From Dioscorea cayenensis subsp. rotundata (lineage: Eukaryota > Streptophyta > Magnoliopsida > Dioscoreales > Dioscoreaceae), in contig NC_052477.1 of NCBI RefSeq assembly GCF_009730915.1, positions 26,926,578 through 26,990,577 of the forward strand: DNA of 64,000 bases, in the 5' to 3' direction. Every line of letters begins with the position of its first letter. Within the stretch, counting starts at the first letter, position 1. The notes under the pieces are model-generated. The model was not told the origin of the DNA, searched no databases, and saw nothing but the letters and a program-made list of their open reading frames with translations. Below are positions 54,584 through 64,000 of this stretch, in pieces. The translations under genes were made by a program, and so were the position numbers.

Positions 54584-54739
54584 GATGAGGATGCATTCTT
54601 CGCATACTATGGTAAAGCTCACTTGAAGCTCTTTGAGTTAGGGTAAAATATGTTTTAGATTGTTAACACTCAACACTACATTGTTTTCCAAGATTGTTGA
54701 CTCATATCTTTCTCTAATTCTAGGTTTGCTGAGGCTTGA
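54584..54739 (+). pseudogene. APX: captured ascorbate peroxidase 3' exons, left arm
   Basis: The exon 54584-54642 encodes DEDAFFAYYGKAHLKLFELG (the last codon is completed by the next exon). The intron 54643-54723 has GT-AG borders. The exon 54724-54739 encodes the ending FAEA plus TGA. This matches the C-terminus of plant cytosolic APX ('[22 protein letters not shown](D/E)A'), including the final intron position. Downstream (54740-54900) is likely captured 3' UTR. The intact intron shows capture from genomic DNA and not from a cDNA. Confidence 0.75.
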
Positions 54740-54909
54740 AGGACCAGCGGGGTTGACCTGTGGGGAGCTTTTATATATTTCTTTTAGGGGCTAAAACAAA
54801 GAATTAAGGGAGTATATCTCTGGAATAAGAACTTCAATGTTACTTTCCGTTTCATTAGACTTCCCTTGTTCTCTAGGTTGGTTGTTTCATGGGGTCACCA
54901 AATATTATG

Positions 54910-55164
54910 TCATCTATAACTTGATGTAGTCATCAGATTAATTTTCACTTTATGATAATTATTCTTTGGGGTGAAGACCCCATGTACATTCTGGCAATCC
55001 CATGAATAACCATTCCTCGGGTTTGGTTGTTCTTCAAACAATTTTGGTAAATTTTTCCTTATGGCATCCTCCAGTTTTAGTACATCACTTCTAGGAACCC
55101 TATACCAAACAATCGGTTCACCAAAATGCATGTAATTCAGAGAGTAAAGGTGATGATCTTCCAC
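54910..55164 (-). pseudogene. captured JmjC histone demethylase fragment
   Basis: The minus strand reads EDHHLYSLNYMHFGEP, IVWYRVP, LKLEDAIRKNLPKLFEEQP. This is the JmjC core of plant JMJ14/JMJ18-type H3K4 demethylases ('VEDHHLYSLNY.H.G.PK.WYGVPG...LE.AMRKHLPDLFEEQP'). Similarity ends after EEQP, where an exon border probably lies. The fragment is about 55 codons and cannot fold into an enzyme. It is a second host-derived piece in the MULE. Confidence 0.7.
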
Positions 55165-56139
55165 TTGTTGTTGTCATACAAAAAGCAAGGGTGGTAAAAT
55201 GTCAATCGAGAAAACAAACAAAATAACGAGCTAGAGAATGGATAATAGAATATTGAACTTAATCTGCCATATGTTAAATCAGTAGAAAATACATCATCAA
55301 TCAATCTAGTTACATATATTCAGCATCTTGTATCATTCATAAAAACAACAAAATGGCAACACAAGAGACAAACCAAAAATATAAATCACAAACATTTCAA
55401 TCATTGCACAACAAACAAGCAAGCAAACAAACAAAACCCACACTACATCTCAAGCTCTTTAAACTTGTTTCATAGTCTGAAGGTTGAAGCTCTATAGTCT
55501 ATCTCTTTAAACATTACAATAAGCTCTTTAAACTTTCCTCCATTGCTTCAGGTGTAGATATAATATCCTGCAAGAACTACAAAGCATGATTAAGTATCTC
55601 CTACCCAATTGAATACATGGATGTGAAGATGAATCATTGTTAAAATAGAATACAATTTAAATATCTAAAAGGGAACCTTTTGAAGTACCTCCTGTCCAAG
55701 AATTTCAGTAGTTCTTCGTGATACACGATTAGTAACACCATCCTCAGCAAAAGTAACAAGACCAAACCCCCTCCGTGCTACAATCTGCACAATAAATAAA
55801 TAAATAAATAAAGTAATAAATTTAAATCTTCAACTTTGGAAGAAGGGCATTATACAACTGAATCACATATCTTGTAGGGTTCCTTTTTAGTTACCTGTAA
55901 TGAAGTATCAATGCCTAGATTTTGCAAAGTGAAGCTATCAACATGTATATTTAATGTGTTTGGAAGAGTATTCAAAACCACCGAAGAGGAAATATTTTAA
56001 TTGTATTGTATTAAAAAATTATGTGAAATAACATAACAAATATAAATGTTAAATGCCAAACATTACCACACTTTCTTGAGTACAAAGTTCAAGTTGTACG
56101 TCATTTGGAGTTTGTGCATCTCCCTTTGTTTGATTTTTC
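55165..56139. other. MULE interior, non-coding
   Basis: AT-rich with weak traces of coding sequence on the minus strand (about 55690-55790 and 56060-56130) that may be more of the transposase 3' exons or captured sequence. Nothing is firmly identified. Confidence 0.4.
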
Positions 56140-57565
56140 TGAAAAAATAAAAATTAACATTAGAGCCAAGAAATTATTATAGAAGTGACAAAATTTAATG
56201 TAAAGTATGATTAACTTTCTCTTATTTCTAGTGATTATTTCTTCAACTTTTGACTTCTTTCTTTTTTATGGTGGCTGGCCCTTACTCCGCACTTTTAGGA
56301 GTTAGAAATTTTGTAGTTGAACAGGTTGTTCAATTTTGCTCATGATTTTCTTCCCACAAAACCGGTCATAGAAGTTGCTCTAAATGACTCTCCCAAGAAT
56401 TGTATTATTCATCAACTTCTCTATTGCCCCATCAACACATTTCATTAAAAAATTATATCTCTCCATGGATTGTATTCCACTTTCAGTAGCTTTAGAAAAA
56501 TGAGCACATAAGCTGTTATATCGCACTTTCTGCTCACAAGTTTCTATATCATCATAGCAATTCATCATATAAGTATACATGCGCTTGATATCCTTTGTCC
56601 AGGGGTAAAATATATTGAGATGGAATGCCTTTTACATTCCTCTTAATAAAAACCTTGCATATATGCCTGCAAATAATTCCTCTAAACTCATATAAACGGC
56701 ATGAGCACTTGGTGTCAAATTCAATTTCATTATGATAAACAAGGAATACAACTTCTTTTCTAAGTCTGCCTTCTTTTCCTTTGAAAATGCCTATCACCTA
56801 AAATATAGATATTGGGCCATTTGAATTGACAAGTGAAAGATCTCAATATAGCATTCCTCTCAATTCATCTTAAAAAGATTTAAAATTTTCATTTGTATAA
56901 GCTTCTTGTAATTGGCTCTCAAAATAACAATCGGATAACATTGGAAAGCATGTGTTAAAAGAAGAAAAATCAGTTTTGTTTTCCTTTTCGATCTTACTTT
57001 TCAATGCATTGTGATATTGCTCTACAAATTGCTTTAATGAAGTTGTAGGGCCAACATAGCCATAAAAAAAAAAATCTTTTATGCTTTCACTTCTTTGAGT
57101 GGTAGACATTCCTGCCCAAAAAACTCCTTTGATATAAACCGGAGCCCAGCGTTGCCGATTATAATATAAAAAAATCAACCATTCTTTTTTTTCAATGTTG
57201 AAGTCGTTTATCATCTTCAACCAAATGTCTTCAAATTCTTGATAATCCACTGCCTCATAAACAGTGCTCTTTAAAATCTTCTTTATTGCCTTGAACTCAT
57301 TGAATCCTTTAACCTTCTTAGTAACCTTCTTCATTATATGCTAAAGACAAAGCTAGTGATGAGAATTTGGAAAAACAGTCTTAATTGCACCTTGAATTGC
57401 CATGCATTGATATGTAATTATTGCCCTTGGGGCCTTGTCGGAGTTACATTCCAACCATGTCTTAAATAGCCAAATATAAGTCATCGTATCTTCGTTTGAT
57501 AACAAACCACATCCAAATAGTATGGTTGGTCGATGATGGGTTACACCAACAAAATGAGCAAAAGG

Positions 57566-59398
57566 CATGTTGTTATAACCAGCCTGTTATAGGTTAAATT
57601 AAAGCTAGTGATCTTGTGGTTCATTGTGGATGATGTTTGTATAGAAATTTAGTGCTTAATCGTAGATAATCATAGGTTTAAATTGAAGCCAATGATCTTG
57701 TGATTCATTGTGGATGATGTTTGTATGGAAATTTCCATGTTTAATGCTGTAAATTTGAGAAGAAACCATTTGTTAGGGTCTGGTTTACTGTAGAAGATCT
57801 TAGTTATTGTAGTAGCTACTGTAGCACCAGTGAACTTTAGTTTTTTCTTTGGTTTTTTTGGTTTAGAGGGAGGCTCAGACCCTTAGGAATTCATTGGTAA
57901 CCTAAAGATTTAGTTTTGAGCCAACTATAGGATTGATTTAAGGTTGTTTGTTAAAGAAACCTAGGGCTTCATTGTTTGATTTATTTTGTTTAATTCTGGT
58001 TGATTTTTTTTTTTTTTTGTGATTTGGCAAGGTGGTGAAGTCCCAGCTCGAGGCAAGGAGCAGGTGGATGATTAGAGTCCGAAGAAATCTAATCGTCTAG
58101 TCTAAGTTGTGAGTGGGCTTTAGTATGCATGATTCTATTAGAATGATACCTATATATATATATTATTGTTTGAGTTGAAGCTTTCCTCAGTTTTAAATAC
58201 TTTGAATCAATTCTTTGATCATCTTGGAGTACACTTCTTTATTAATGTTTCATACTTGAAAATAATGAGGTTTGAAGGAAAGCTTTCAGGATGACATTTG
58301 GGTTATGGGTTTTGAATTGATTTGCTTTGTGAAACCTTAGATATGTTTATTCTTTCATCATTTCTATGTGTGGAAATGGCTAATATTCTGGTTATTGGTT
58401 ATTGTCCTTGATATGGACTCCATGTTGAGATATACTTGTATTGCATGGTTTAATTAGATGGTGTTGCTCTACTGCAGTAGGCGGTCTCCGCGGCCAACCT
58501 ATTGAGATGACGCAGTAGAACAACTGATCCTTTTCGACCAATTCAGGAGGGGCGTAGGGCCCTGATTGGATGGTCATTGGGGAGTTGAAGTCACCATAGC
58601 ATGAACTGATTGGTCAACGTCAAGGACATGAGTACCTTGACGGCTCTGAACCTAGCCACGACTATGGCAAAAGTTTAGAGAGATTTCTAGACCATTACTT
58701 GCTGGGTGTGTTGCCAACTTGGTATTTTAAGGAGTTTGTGTTTTTTCATGCAAATGAGTTTTTGAGAAGTAATCTCTTGCATATCTTTTGTATTGCTATT
58801 TTAGACTATGATGAGGGGGCGAGTATTATGTTTTATAGATTTTGAAACTTGTATTTATTATGTTTTTGTATACATTGAAATGTTCAGATCTATATGTATT
58901 ATTGTAAAAGCTTGACTTGATGTTCAACTTATTTTATGGTTTAGAACTCGTGTATTATATTTTGGGAGTTTTATTGTTGAAACCCTATTTGATGCAAAAG
59001 CTTTCTTTATGCTATCTTTGGTATTATTACACATGTTTATTCAGTTATATGTTATTATGTTCTGATTATTTTATATCATTGGTAGAAACTTATTTAGGTG
59101 ATTTATATCATTTTGGTATATCCTTTTAGGGTTGTGCTAACCCACTCATTGAGTGACCTAGGTTGCTCACTCCTTTTTTCTTCTTCCCAAGCTTTAGCTG
59201 GCAGTAGTAAGGCAGTAAAGCAGTGTGTTGGGCATTTGCTAGCCTTTCTTCTACGTTTATTTCCTATTTCTTGTATGTTTGTTTTTTTATCATGAACTTG
59301 TTGTATAATGTCTTGGATCCACTAGTGTGTTGAAAACTCTGTCTGCATGAATACTTGTTTGGATACTTCCTAAACTCTTATGTCGAAGTATTATTACT

Positions 59399-59438
<40 letters not shown>

Positions 59439-59609
59439 CCTTGCGTACCTTTGAATTCCTTTATTCTATACTTGTTGCTTGAAGTTGTTGCTTCCAGGTA
59501 TTTTGTCAGCCTTGCGGTGACCTAAGGGTTGAGTGGTGGGTTATCCCTCCTTAGGTTGTCATGGCGGTTGTCGCGTCCCAAGGCCCACTGATCGGGGCGT
59601 GACACATGT
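57566..59609 (-). mobile_element. solo LTR (gypsy, Tekay-like) with CATGT target duplication
   Basis: CATGT at 57566-57570 and CATGT at 59605-59609 flank a 2,034-base unit (57571-59604) that begins TG and ends CA. On the minus strand it starts TGTCACGCCCCGATCAGTGG, as many plant chromovirus LTRs do. The interior has a ~70-bp tandem duplication (57600-57735), a T-run near 58003-58018, a (TTG)n tract (59401-59437) and no coding potential. No internal region or second LTR exists, so it formed by LTR-LTR recombination after inserting into the transposase. Confidence 0.9.
59401..59437. repeat. (TTG)n microsatellite in solo LTR
   Basis: Twelve perfect TTG units. Confidence 0.95.
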
Positions 59610-60747
59610 TATACTTATTTGTTAAGTATGTTGTGTCAAATGATACCATATTACCAAAAGCCTCTTAAGCTGCTTTGGACTTTGCATCTCCCAAAAAAAT
59701 ATTTCTCAAACGACCTTCCTCATCCATATCAATCTTATAAAAAAAAATTGAATTTCTTTGGTGCATACGAGAGAAATAATAATTTCCTTACTTTGCAATA
59801 TAGTTCCTTCAGTTCTTCTCAGTGTATGTCAAGTTTTCATAACCACCACTTTCAACATCTAAAGAATGAAAATTTTTGCTCAAGCCTATACTCGCTTGAT
59901 CATTTAATTCAAGCCTCCTCTTCACATATCCATCCATTTTTTTATTGCACTTTTGAAAACGAGATTTATGTGAACTAAGTGCATAATTATGCTCCAAATT
60001 GACACAAGATATAATACATCATCCATCATTACCAATTATAACATTGATCTTGTCTTGACAATTTGTTTTGGTGGATAGCCTTGGGTTGAAAGCATTTTTG
60101 GCGATGGGTATCCTTTTGTCATCTCTTACACATGAAAATATGTAAAATTTTAATTTTTCATCTTCTCCCGATCTTGTGCTTCGTCTTGTAATGCCAAAAC
60201 CTTCTTGCCAAGCAAACTCAACGTAGAGATTGTAAACTTCTTCATAATTAAGCATCATTCCTACCTTTGGAACAACTTTTCCATGTAGTGAATCCTCTAG
60301 CTGAAATATTTTTTCATTTTCTTTGTTTAATATTTCCATACTAGAAGATCCAGCTTCTGTCCCATTTTTGCTCGGTTCAGAAGACACATGTTCCAATTCC
60401 ACCATACTGTTCTTGATTTAGATCTATATTGATTAAAAAATTATAAAATAAGTGTAGTATAATCAAATATACTATCATAACAATTAAAAAAGTATCATAA
60501 GATAAGAAATAGACTAAAAGTGGCTTTACCAGAATCAAAGCAAAAACAGAAATTATTCCTTTAAGAAGCAGAATCCCCATTTTTAAAAACAGAGAAGTAT
60601 AAATTTGATCTAATAAACATACTAAAAGTGTTTCTATGAAGTTTGGTACTTATCATAAAGTAAAACATAAATAAATTAACAACATTACCAACTAATTTGA
60701 TGAGAAAACTCAACAACATATGAAAATTAATGTTGTACGTTGTGATT

Positions 60748-60753
<6 letters not shown>

Positions 60754-60802
<49 letters not shown>
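60754..60802. repeat. (AG)n microsatellite
   Basis: About 24 perfect AG units in the MULE interior, upstream (minus strand) of the transposase. Confidence 0.95.
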
Positions 60803-60805
<3 letters not shown>

Positions 60806-61120
60806 AAATAAAATGGGAGCAGGAGCACTCATCTTACAAGATGAACACTAAAAATAACATAGCTCGAGTAGGACAATAACCTGTGGATCTGACCTCTTTG
60901 CAAGCCATAGATGCTTCAATTCCAAGTCAGATTGTGATTCTATGATACCCTTAAGGTAAATAGCTAATTTTTACATCTTTTGTGGTGTCCTCCTGAATTA
61001 TCAAACAAATTAACAAGTCAGATTATAATTCTATGAAACCTAGAATTAGAGAAAGATATGAGTCAACAATCTTGAAAATCAATGTAGTGTTGAGTGTTAA
61101 CAATCTAAAACATATTTTAT

Positions 61121-61179
61121 CCTGACTCAGAGAGCTTCAAGTGAGCATCAGCATAGTCTGCGAAGAAAGCATCCTCATC
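61121..61179 (-). pseudogene. APX: captured ascorbate peroxidase exon, right arm
   Basis: The minus strand encodes [19 protein letters not shown], closer to normal APX than the left copy. A TGTAG acceptor precedes it. The donor is lost (GGATAAAA where the left arm has GGGTAAAA). The following intron is conserved to 61040, but the last exon diverges at once. It is inverted relative to 54584-54642, as part of the MULE arm. Confidence 0.75.
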
Positions 61180-61319
61180 CTACACCAGGTTCAAAAAAGT
61201 TTACATTCAATACAGAGTAAACAACTGAAGAATTTGAAAATCAATTGAATGAGTACATACAACAACATATTCTTCAACCAGGGGGCATAATACAGGATTA
61301 CTCAGAATACATGATCAAT

Positions 61320-61729
61320 TTGATAAGTGAGCCGGGACGGCTCCAGCGTAAGTCGGGAAGGGGACGACGACTTTGTGAGCCGAAACGGCGACAACTAGAG
61401 GGGGAGCCAAGACGAGATGGCTACAACATGAGCCGGGTTGGGGACAACGATGGTGAGAGGGGGAGTCGGGACTGGATGGCTACAGCATGAGCCAAGACAG
61501 TGACAACGACGGTAAGAGGAGGAGCCGAAATGACGCCGGCGACATCAAGAAGGGAGATGATTTAGAGCTTCATTTAGGGAAACTTGTCTTGCTTTATTTT
61601 ATTTTTATTTTTTATTTTTAAATGCAGCTGATTAGGAAAGAGATTATCTAGTGATGTGAATGCCACATTAGCCACCATGTCATTCAAGATAGCATTTCAG
61701 GGAATCTATTAGGCATATATAGCATTACT
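61320..61729 (-). repeat. right MULE terminal inverted repeat
   Basis: Pairs with 53607-54010. The GC-rich subterminal repeats (GAGCCGGGACGG, GAGCCGAAACGGCG types) are more numerous here than at the left end. Confidence 0.8.
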
Positions 61730-62406
61730 AAAAAAGAAACTTGAAGAGATGCTTGTGGAAGTACTTCATATAATAAGCTATTTGGTCAAATTATATCTCA
61801 TCAATATATCTCTTTATAATCTTGGTTTCATTGGAACTATAAAATGTATAATACCATACAATAGAAAAGAAAAGTTAATATTAAATATTGGTTTGAAATA
61901 AACATAATGACTAATATCAAACAATGAGATCCTATTTCATATAGGATCATTAAGAGTAACTTATTTACCACTGAAACACTCAATGTTGTTGCAAAATGAA
62001 AATTAAAACCTGTGACATAAATGTTACTTAAATGTGAATATCATGAGGACAAAAAAGCATGAGATGAGCAATGGAGTATTAATTGGAGAAAATAATTCAT
62101 CTGGAACCTCTCAGTAATTTGTTTTTATTATTTTTTTTACAAAAGCAACAAGGGGACCTCAAGAAATAAGTAGGTACGGTGGTGCACCAGTTACTGTGGC
62201 TTAACAGCACTCAAGAGATTTATTAACTCGATTGGACGTCACATGAGACGATTAAAGTCCTACCATATGCACGCCCAGAAGATATTTCAAGAAGCAAACC
62301 AAGCTAGTAAATCCCCCTGCTATACAAACCTAAAAAGGAGGAAAATGTCATCCTCTCACAGGGGATCCTGTGAATAGTAAATGAACAAAGTATTCTACAG
62401 TATTGT
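61730..62406. other. spacer right of the MULE
   Basis: No gene recognised. Confidence 0.5.
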
Positions 62407-63500
62407 TGTCATCCCCGAGCCCGGCGAACCGACAAATGGCTACAGACCCACAAGGTCGAGACCAAGGAGCATGTAAGGGTTCAAAACTTGTCAAAATAGA
62501 AAATAACATCTAACAAAGATATAGATTTCAAAAACAAGAATACTACAAGGTTCATAGTACAAGGAATTCAACTAATAAGGTTTGAAAACATCAATTATTC
62601 AAAAATAAAAGTTCTAGGTCTAGAAGAAAATAGAGTTTTATTAACCCGCTAAACTAGATGACGCTTCACTTATCTATCCTCCCTAAGCCTACTCTTGATC
62701 TGAAAAATGATAAAAACACATTTACGAGCTCAACAGTTGAAAACAAAACACATTTAAGCAAGAGTCACATGCTAAACTCTCATAATCAAGTTCCTAACCC
62801 TTAGCTCTAAAACATGGATGGTTAAAACAGTAGCTTTCAGAGACTACTGAGCACCAAAAAACTATATGATGAATTTCTTCGTACATGAGGATATAAATTC
62901 TACAACCCATGTAATAGTGTGCCCCTTTAAAAAATATTACACAACATAGAATCATCCCAACTCAACGGGCAATAAAGCAAACAATTCATATGCAGCAACA
63001 ATGGTTAACTTAAACACACCTTACCCGATCATCAAAACCCATCATAACCACTAAATCAAAATGGTTTCATTAGCACAACATGAATAGATCAAAATATAAC
63101 ACTTCAAGATTATATAGCGTCCAAATAGCAACCAGAATTCGTGGCATATTTTAACCATAATTACAAATGTTGGCAAGGAAGTGGGCCCTGCTAATGTATC
63201 ATAGGCTTGGCATAGGGAGAATTTTTTAACAGTTAACATAGATGCAAATAATTAGTGCTCCTAAAACTCAAGTTATGAAGAAAATCCAACTATTAGGCTA
63301 TTTTAATCCATTACAAAATAGTAAAATGTTAAAAATCAATGACCACTAATGATACGGAACCCAACAATTGACTAATTAGCAAAAACTAAAAAAAAATAAC
63401 ATCCACGCTTGTAACATATAAGATGCACAATAATAAATCTAAACCTTCTCACCAAGCCTCAACTACAATCTAATCACTAAATTACAACTTAATCACCCGC
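62407..63500 (+). mobile_element. possible gypsy LTR fragment
   Basis: TGTCATCCCCGAGCCCGGCG at 62407 resembles the start of chromovirus-type LTRs (compare TGTCACGCCCCGA in the solo LTR above). It is followed by non-coding AT-rich sequence with TGATCTGAAAAATGAT (62696-62711), of a kind seen in such LTRs. No other end, duplication or internal region was found. Confidence 0.3.
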
Positions 63501-63610
63501 AAACAGAAGCAAGCCTACACTGGGGGAACTTCAATCGTGCTCTCTCCCCTGTGTGCAGCTTCTTCGTGCCTTGCTCTCTCCCCCTTTACTTTGGCAAGTG
63601 GGGGATAAAC

Positions 63611-64000
63611 CTCCCATCCTCCCTCTCCACAACCTCAGGCTCCTCCTCAATCTTGGGCCCAGGTGGCATCCTCATCCTTACGTGCTCCTATTCCGTCCCC
63701 TCTGCATAACCCTTTTCTGCTGGAGAAATTGAAGAGCTCTTCCTCTTCTTTTGTTAAGCTGGGTGGAGATTCCCTTTCTCGTGCTCACCAGAAGTTCCAG
63801 AATGCTTTATTTGGGAAGCTTTTTGGCAAATATCTGCCATTCGATCAAGTAAAAAAGGCTCTAATGGGAATTTGGGCTGCCTTTGGTGATGTTCAAATCT
63901 CGGATCTCCCTAATGGGTTCTTGCTAATCCGATTTGCCTCTCACGAGATCACACAGCGCCTTCTCACTGACGGCCCTTGGTCTCTCAGTGGATTAACTCT
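63611..64000 (+). pseudogene. LINE ORF1 (DUF4283-like), 5' part, runs off the window
   Basis: One frame is open from about 63611 to the window end. It has QAPPQSWAQVASS, KLGGDSLSRAHQKFQNALFG, FDQVKKALMGIWAAFGDVQI, DLPNGFLLIRFASHE and LLTDGPWSLSG, the pattern of the DUF4283 domain at the start of plant L1-type ORF1 ('L.G+..G..P....++.AL...W...G.......L.NG.F.F+F......+.L..GPW...G'). No ATG opens it; a TAA lies just upstream, so the 5' end is probably decayed. Confidence 0.7.

Larger units (their letters stand above)
56140..60405 (-). pseudogene. FAR1/FHY3-type (FRS) MULE transposase, decayed and split
   Basis: Minus-strand order: FAR1 DNA-binding domain at 60405-60019 (VPKVGMMLNYEEVYNLYVEF, FSCVRD, KTNCQDKINVIIG). 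A frame change follows. LEHNYALSSHKSRF (about 59995; the zinc-ligand motif is usually EHNH) leads into VKRRLELNDQA. The MULE domain opens with FDTTYLTNKYNM, which ends at the solo LTR and resumes at 57570 with PFAHFVGVTHH. Then come ISNEDT-like LLSNEDTMTYIW, FWAGMSTTQRSES, the SWIM zinc finger CSC...CRHICKV (about 56690) and a C-terminal tail. Inactivating changes include the second catalytic Asp (normally IITDQ) as Tyr (57410-57412), two stops just after HH near 57350 and several frameshifts. Confidence 0.8.
53607..61729. mobile_element. 8.1-kb long-TIR MULE with captured host gene fragments
   Basis: The left end AGTAATGCTATACATGCATA and the reverse complement of the right end AGTAATGCTATATATGCCTA start an inverted repeat that runs about 200 bases nearly without gaps (AACATG.GGCT.ATGTGGCAT; AAATCATCTCCC). 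It continues through GC-rich subterminal repeats. A second inverted block (54570-54735 with 61033-61188) contains ascorbate peroxidase exons. The flanks TAAAGAGAG and AAAAAAGAA could be a worn 9-bp target duplication (6/9). Inside on the minus strand lie a decayed FAR1-type transposase and a JmjC fragment. A 2,034-bp solo LTR is nested in the transposase. Without the LTR the element is about 6.1 kb. Confidence 0.8.

Noticed and set aside
61245-61490. 81-codon Arg/Gly-rich ORF
   Set aside because: Same subterminal repeats of the MULE's right end.

Overview
This window is nuclear DNA of a flowering plant. The genes carry many GT-AG introns in AT-rich introns and spacers, and the set is plant-specific: an AGD14-type ArfGAP, MOS4, a plant-type TOM40, a geranylgeranyl reductase and a GPI-anchored lipid-transfer protein. 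Plant Ty1/copia, Ty3/gypsy, LINE, MULE and MITE elements are present. The protein sequences look monocot-like to me (perhaps a non-grass monocot such as a yam), but that is an impression and not a demonstrated assignment.

Bases 1-30,000 are gene-rich. In order they hold: the 3' part of a REX1-B domain gene (+, about 103-2672); two tandem class I ARF GTPase genes (+, 3667-7518 and 8877-11857) with identical intron positions and 181-residue products; an intronless geranylgeranyl reductase-like gene (-, 13918-12543) with two one-base frameshifts in homopolymers; an ArfGAP of the AGD14 type (+, 17066-20194, 12 exons, 549 aa); MOS4/SPF27 (-, 23786-20935, 6 exons, 249 aa); and TOM40 (+, 24589-29669, 11 exons) with one further one-base homopolymer frameshift. 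The ARF pair and an ArfGAP lie within about 17 kb, so GTPase and a candidate regulator are neighbours. MOS4 and TOM40 share a divergent promoter of about 0.8 kb.

Bases 30,000-40,400 are AT-rich and gene-poor. They hold several non-autonomous DNA transposons, the clearest being a 1.8-kb element with long inverted ends and about five internal repeats (36706-38540). There is also a GC-rich island and one good gene, a GPI-anchored lipid-transfer protein (+, 38708-39574).

Bases 40,375-64,000 are mostly transposons. A copia element on the minus strand (short LTRs at both ends, 40375-51402) is interrupted by a 5'-truncated Athila-like gypsy element (about 40640-47292). A LINE 3' end follows (51630-52972). 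An 8.1-kb long-TIR MULE comes next (53607-61729). It contains a decayed FAR1-type transposase, fragments of two host genes (a JmjC histone demethylase and cytosolic ascorbate peroxidase, the latter in both inverted arms) and a nested 2,034-bp solo LTR with a perfect CATGT target duplication. The window ends inside a LINE ORF1 (DUF4283-like). The composite MULE is the most interesting structure in the window: its inverted ascorbate peroxidase fragments could form a hairpin transcript against the parent gene.
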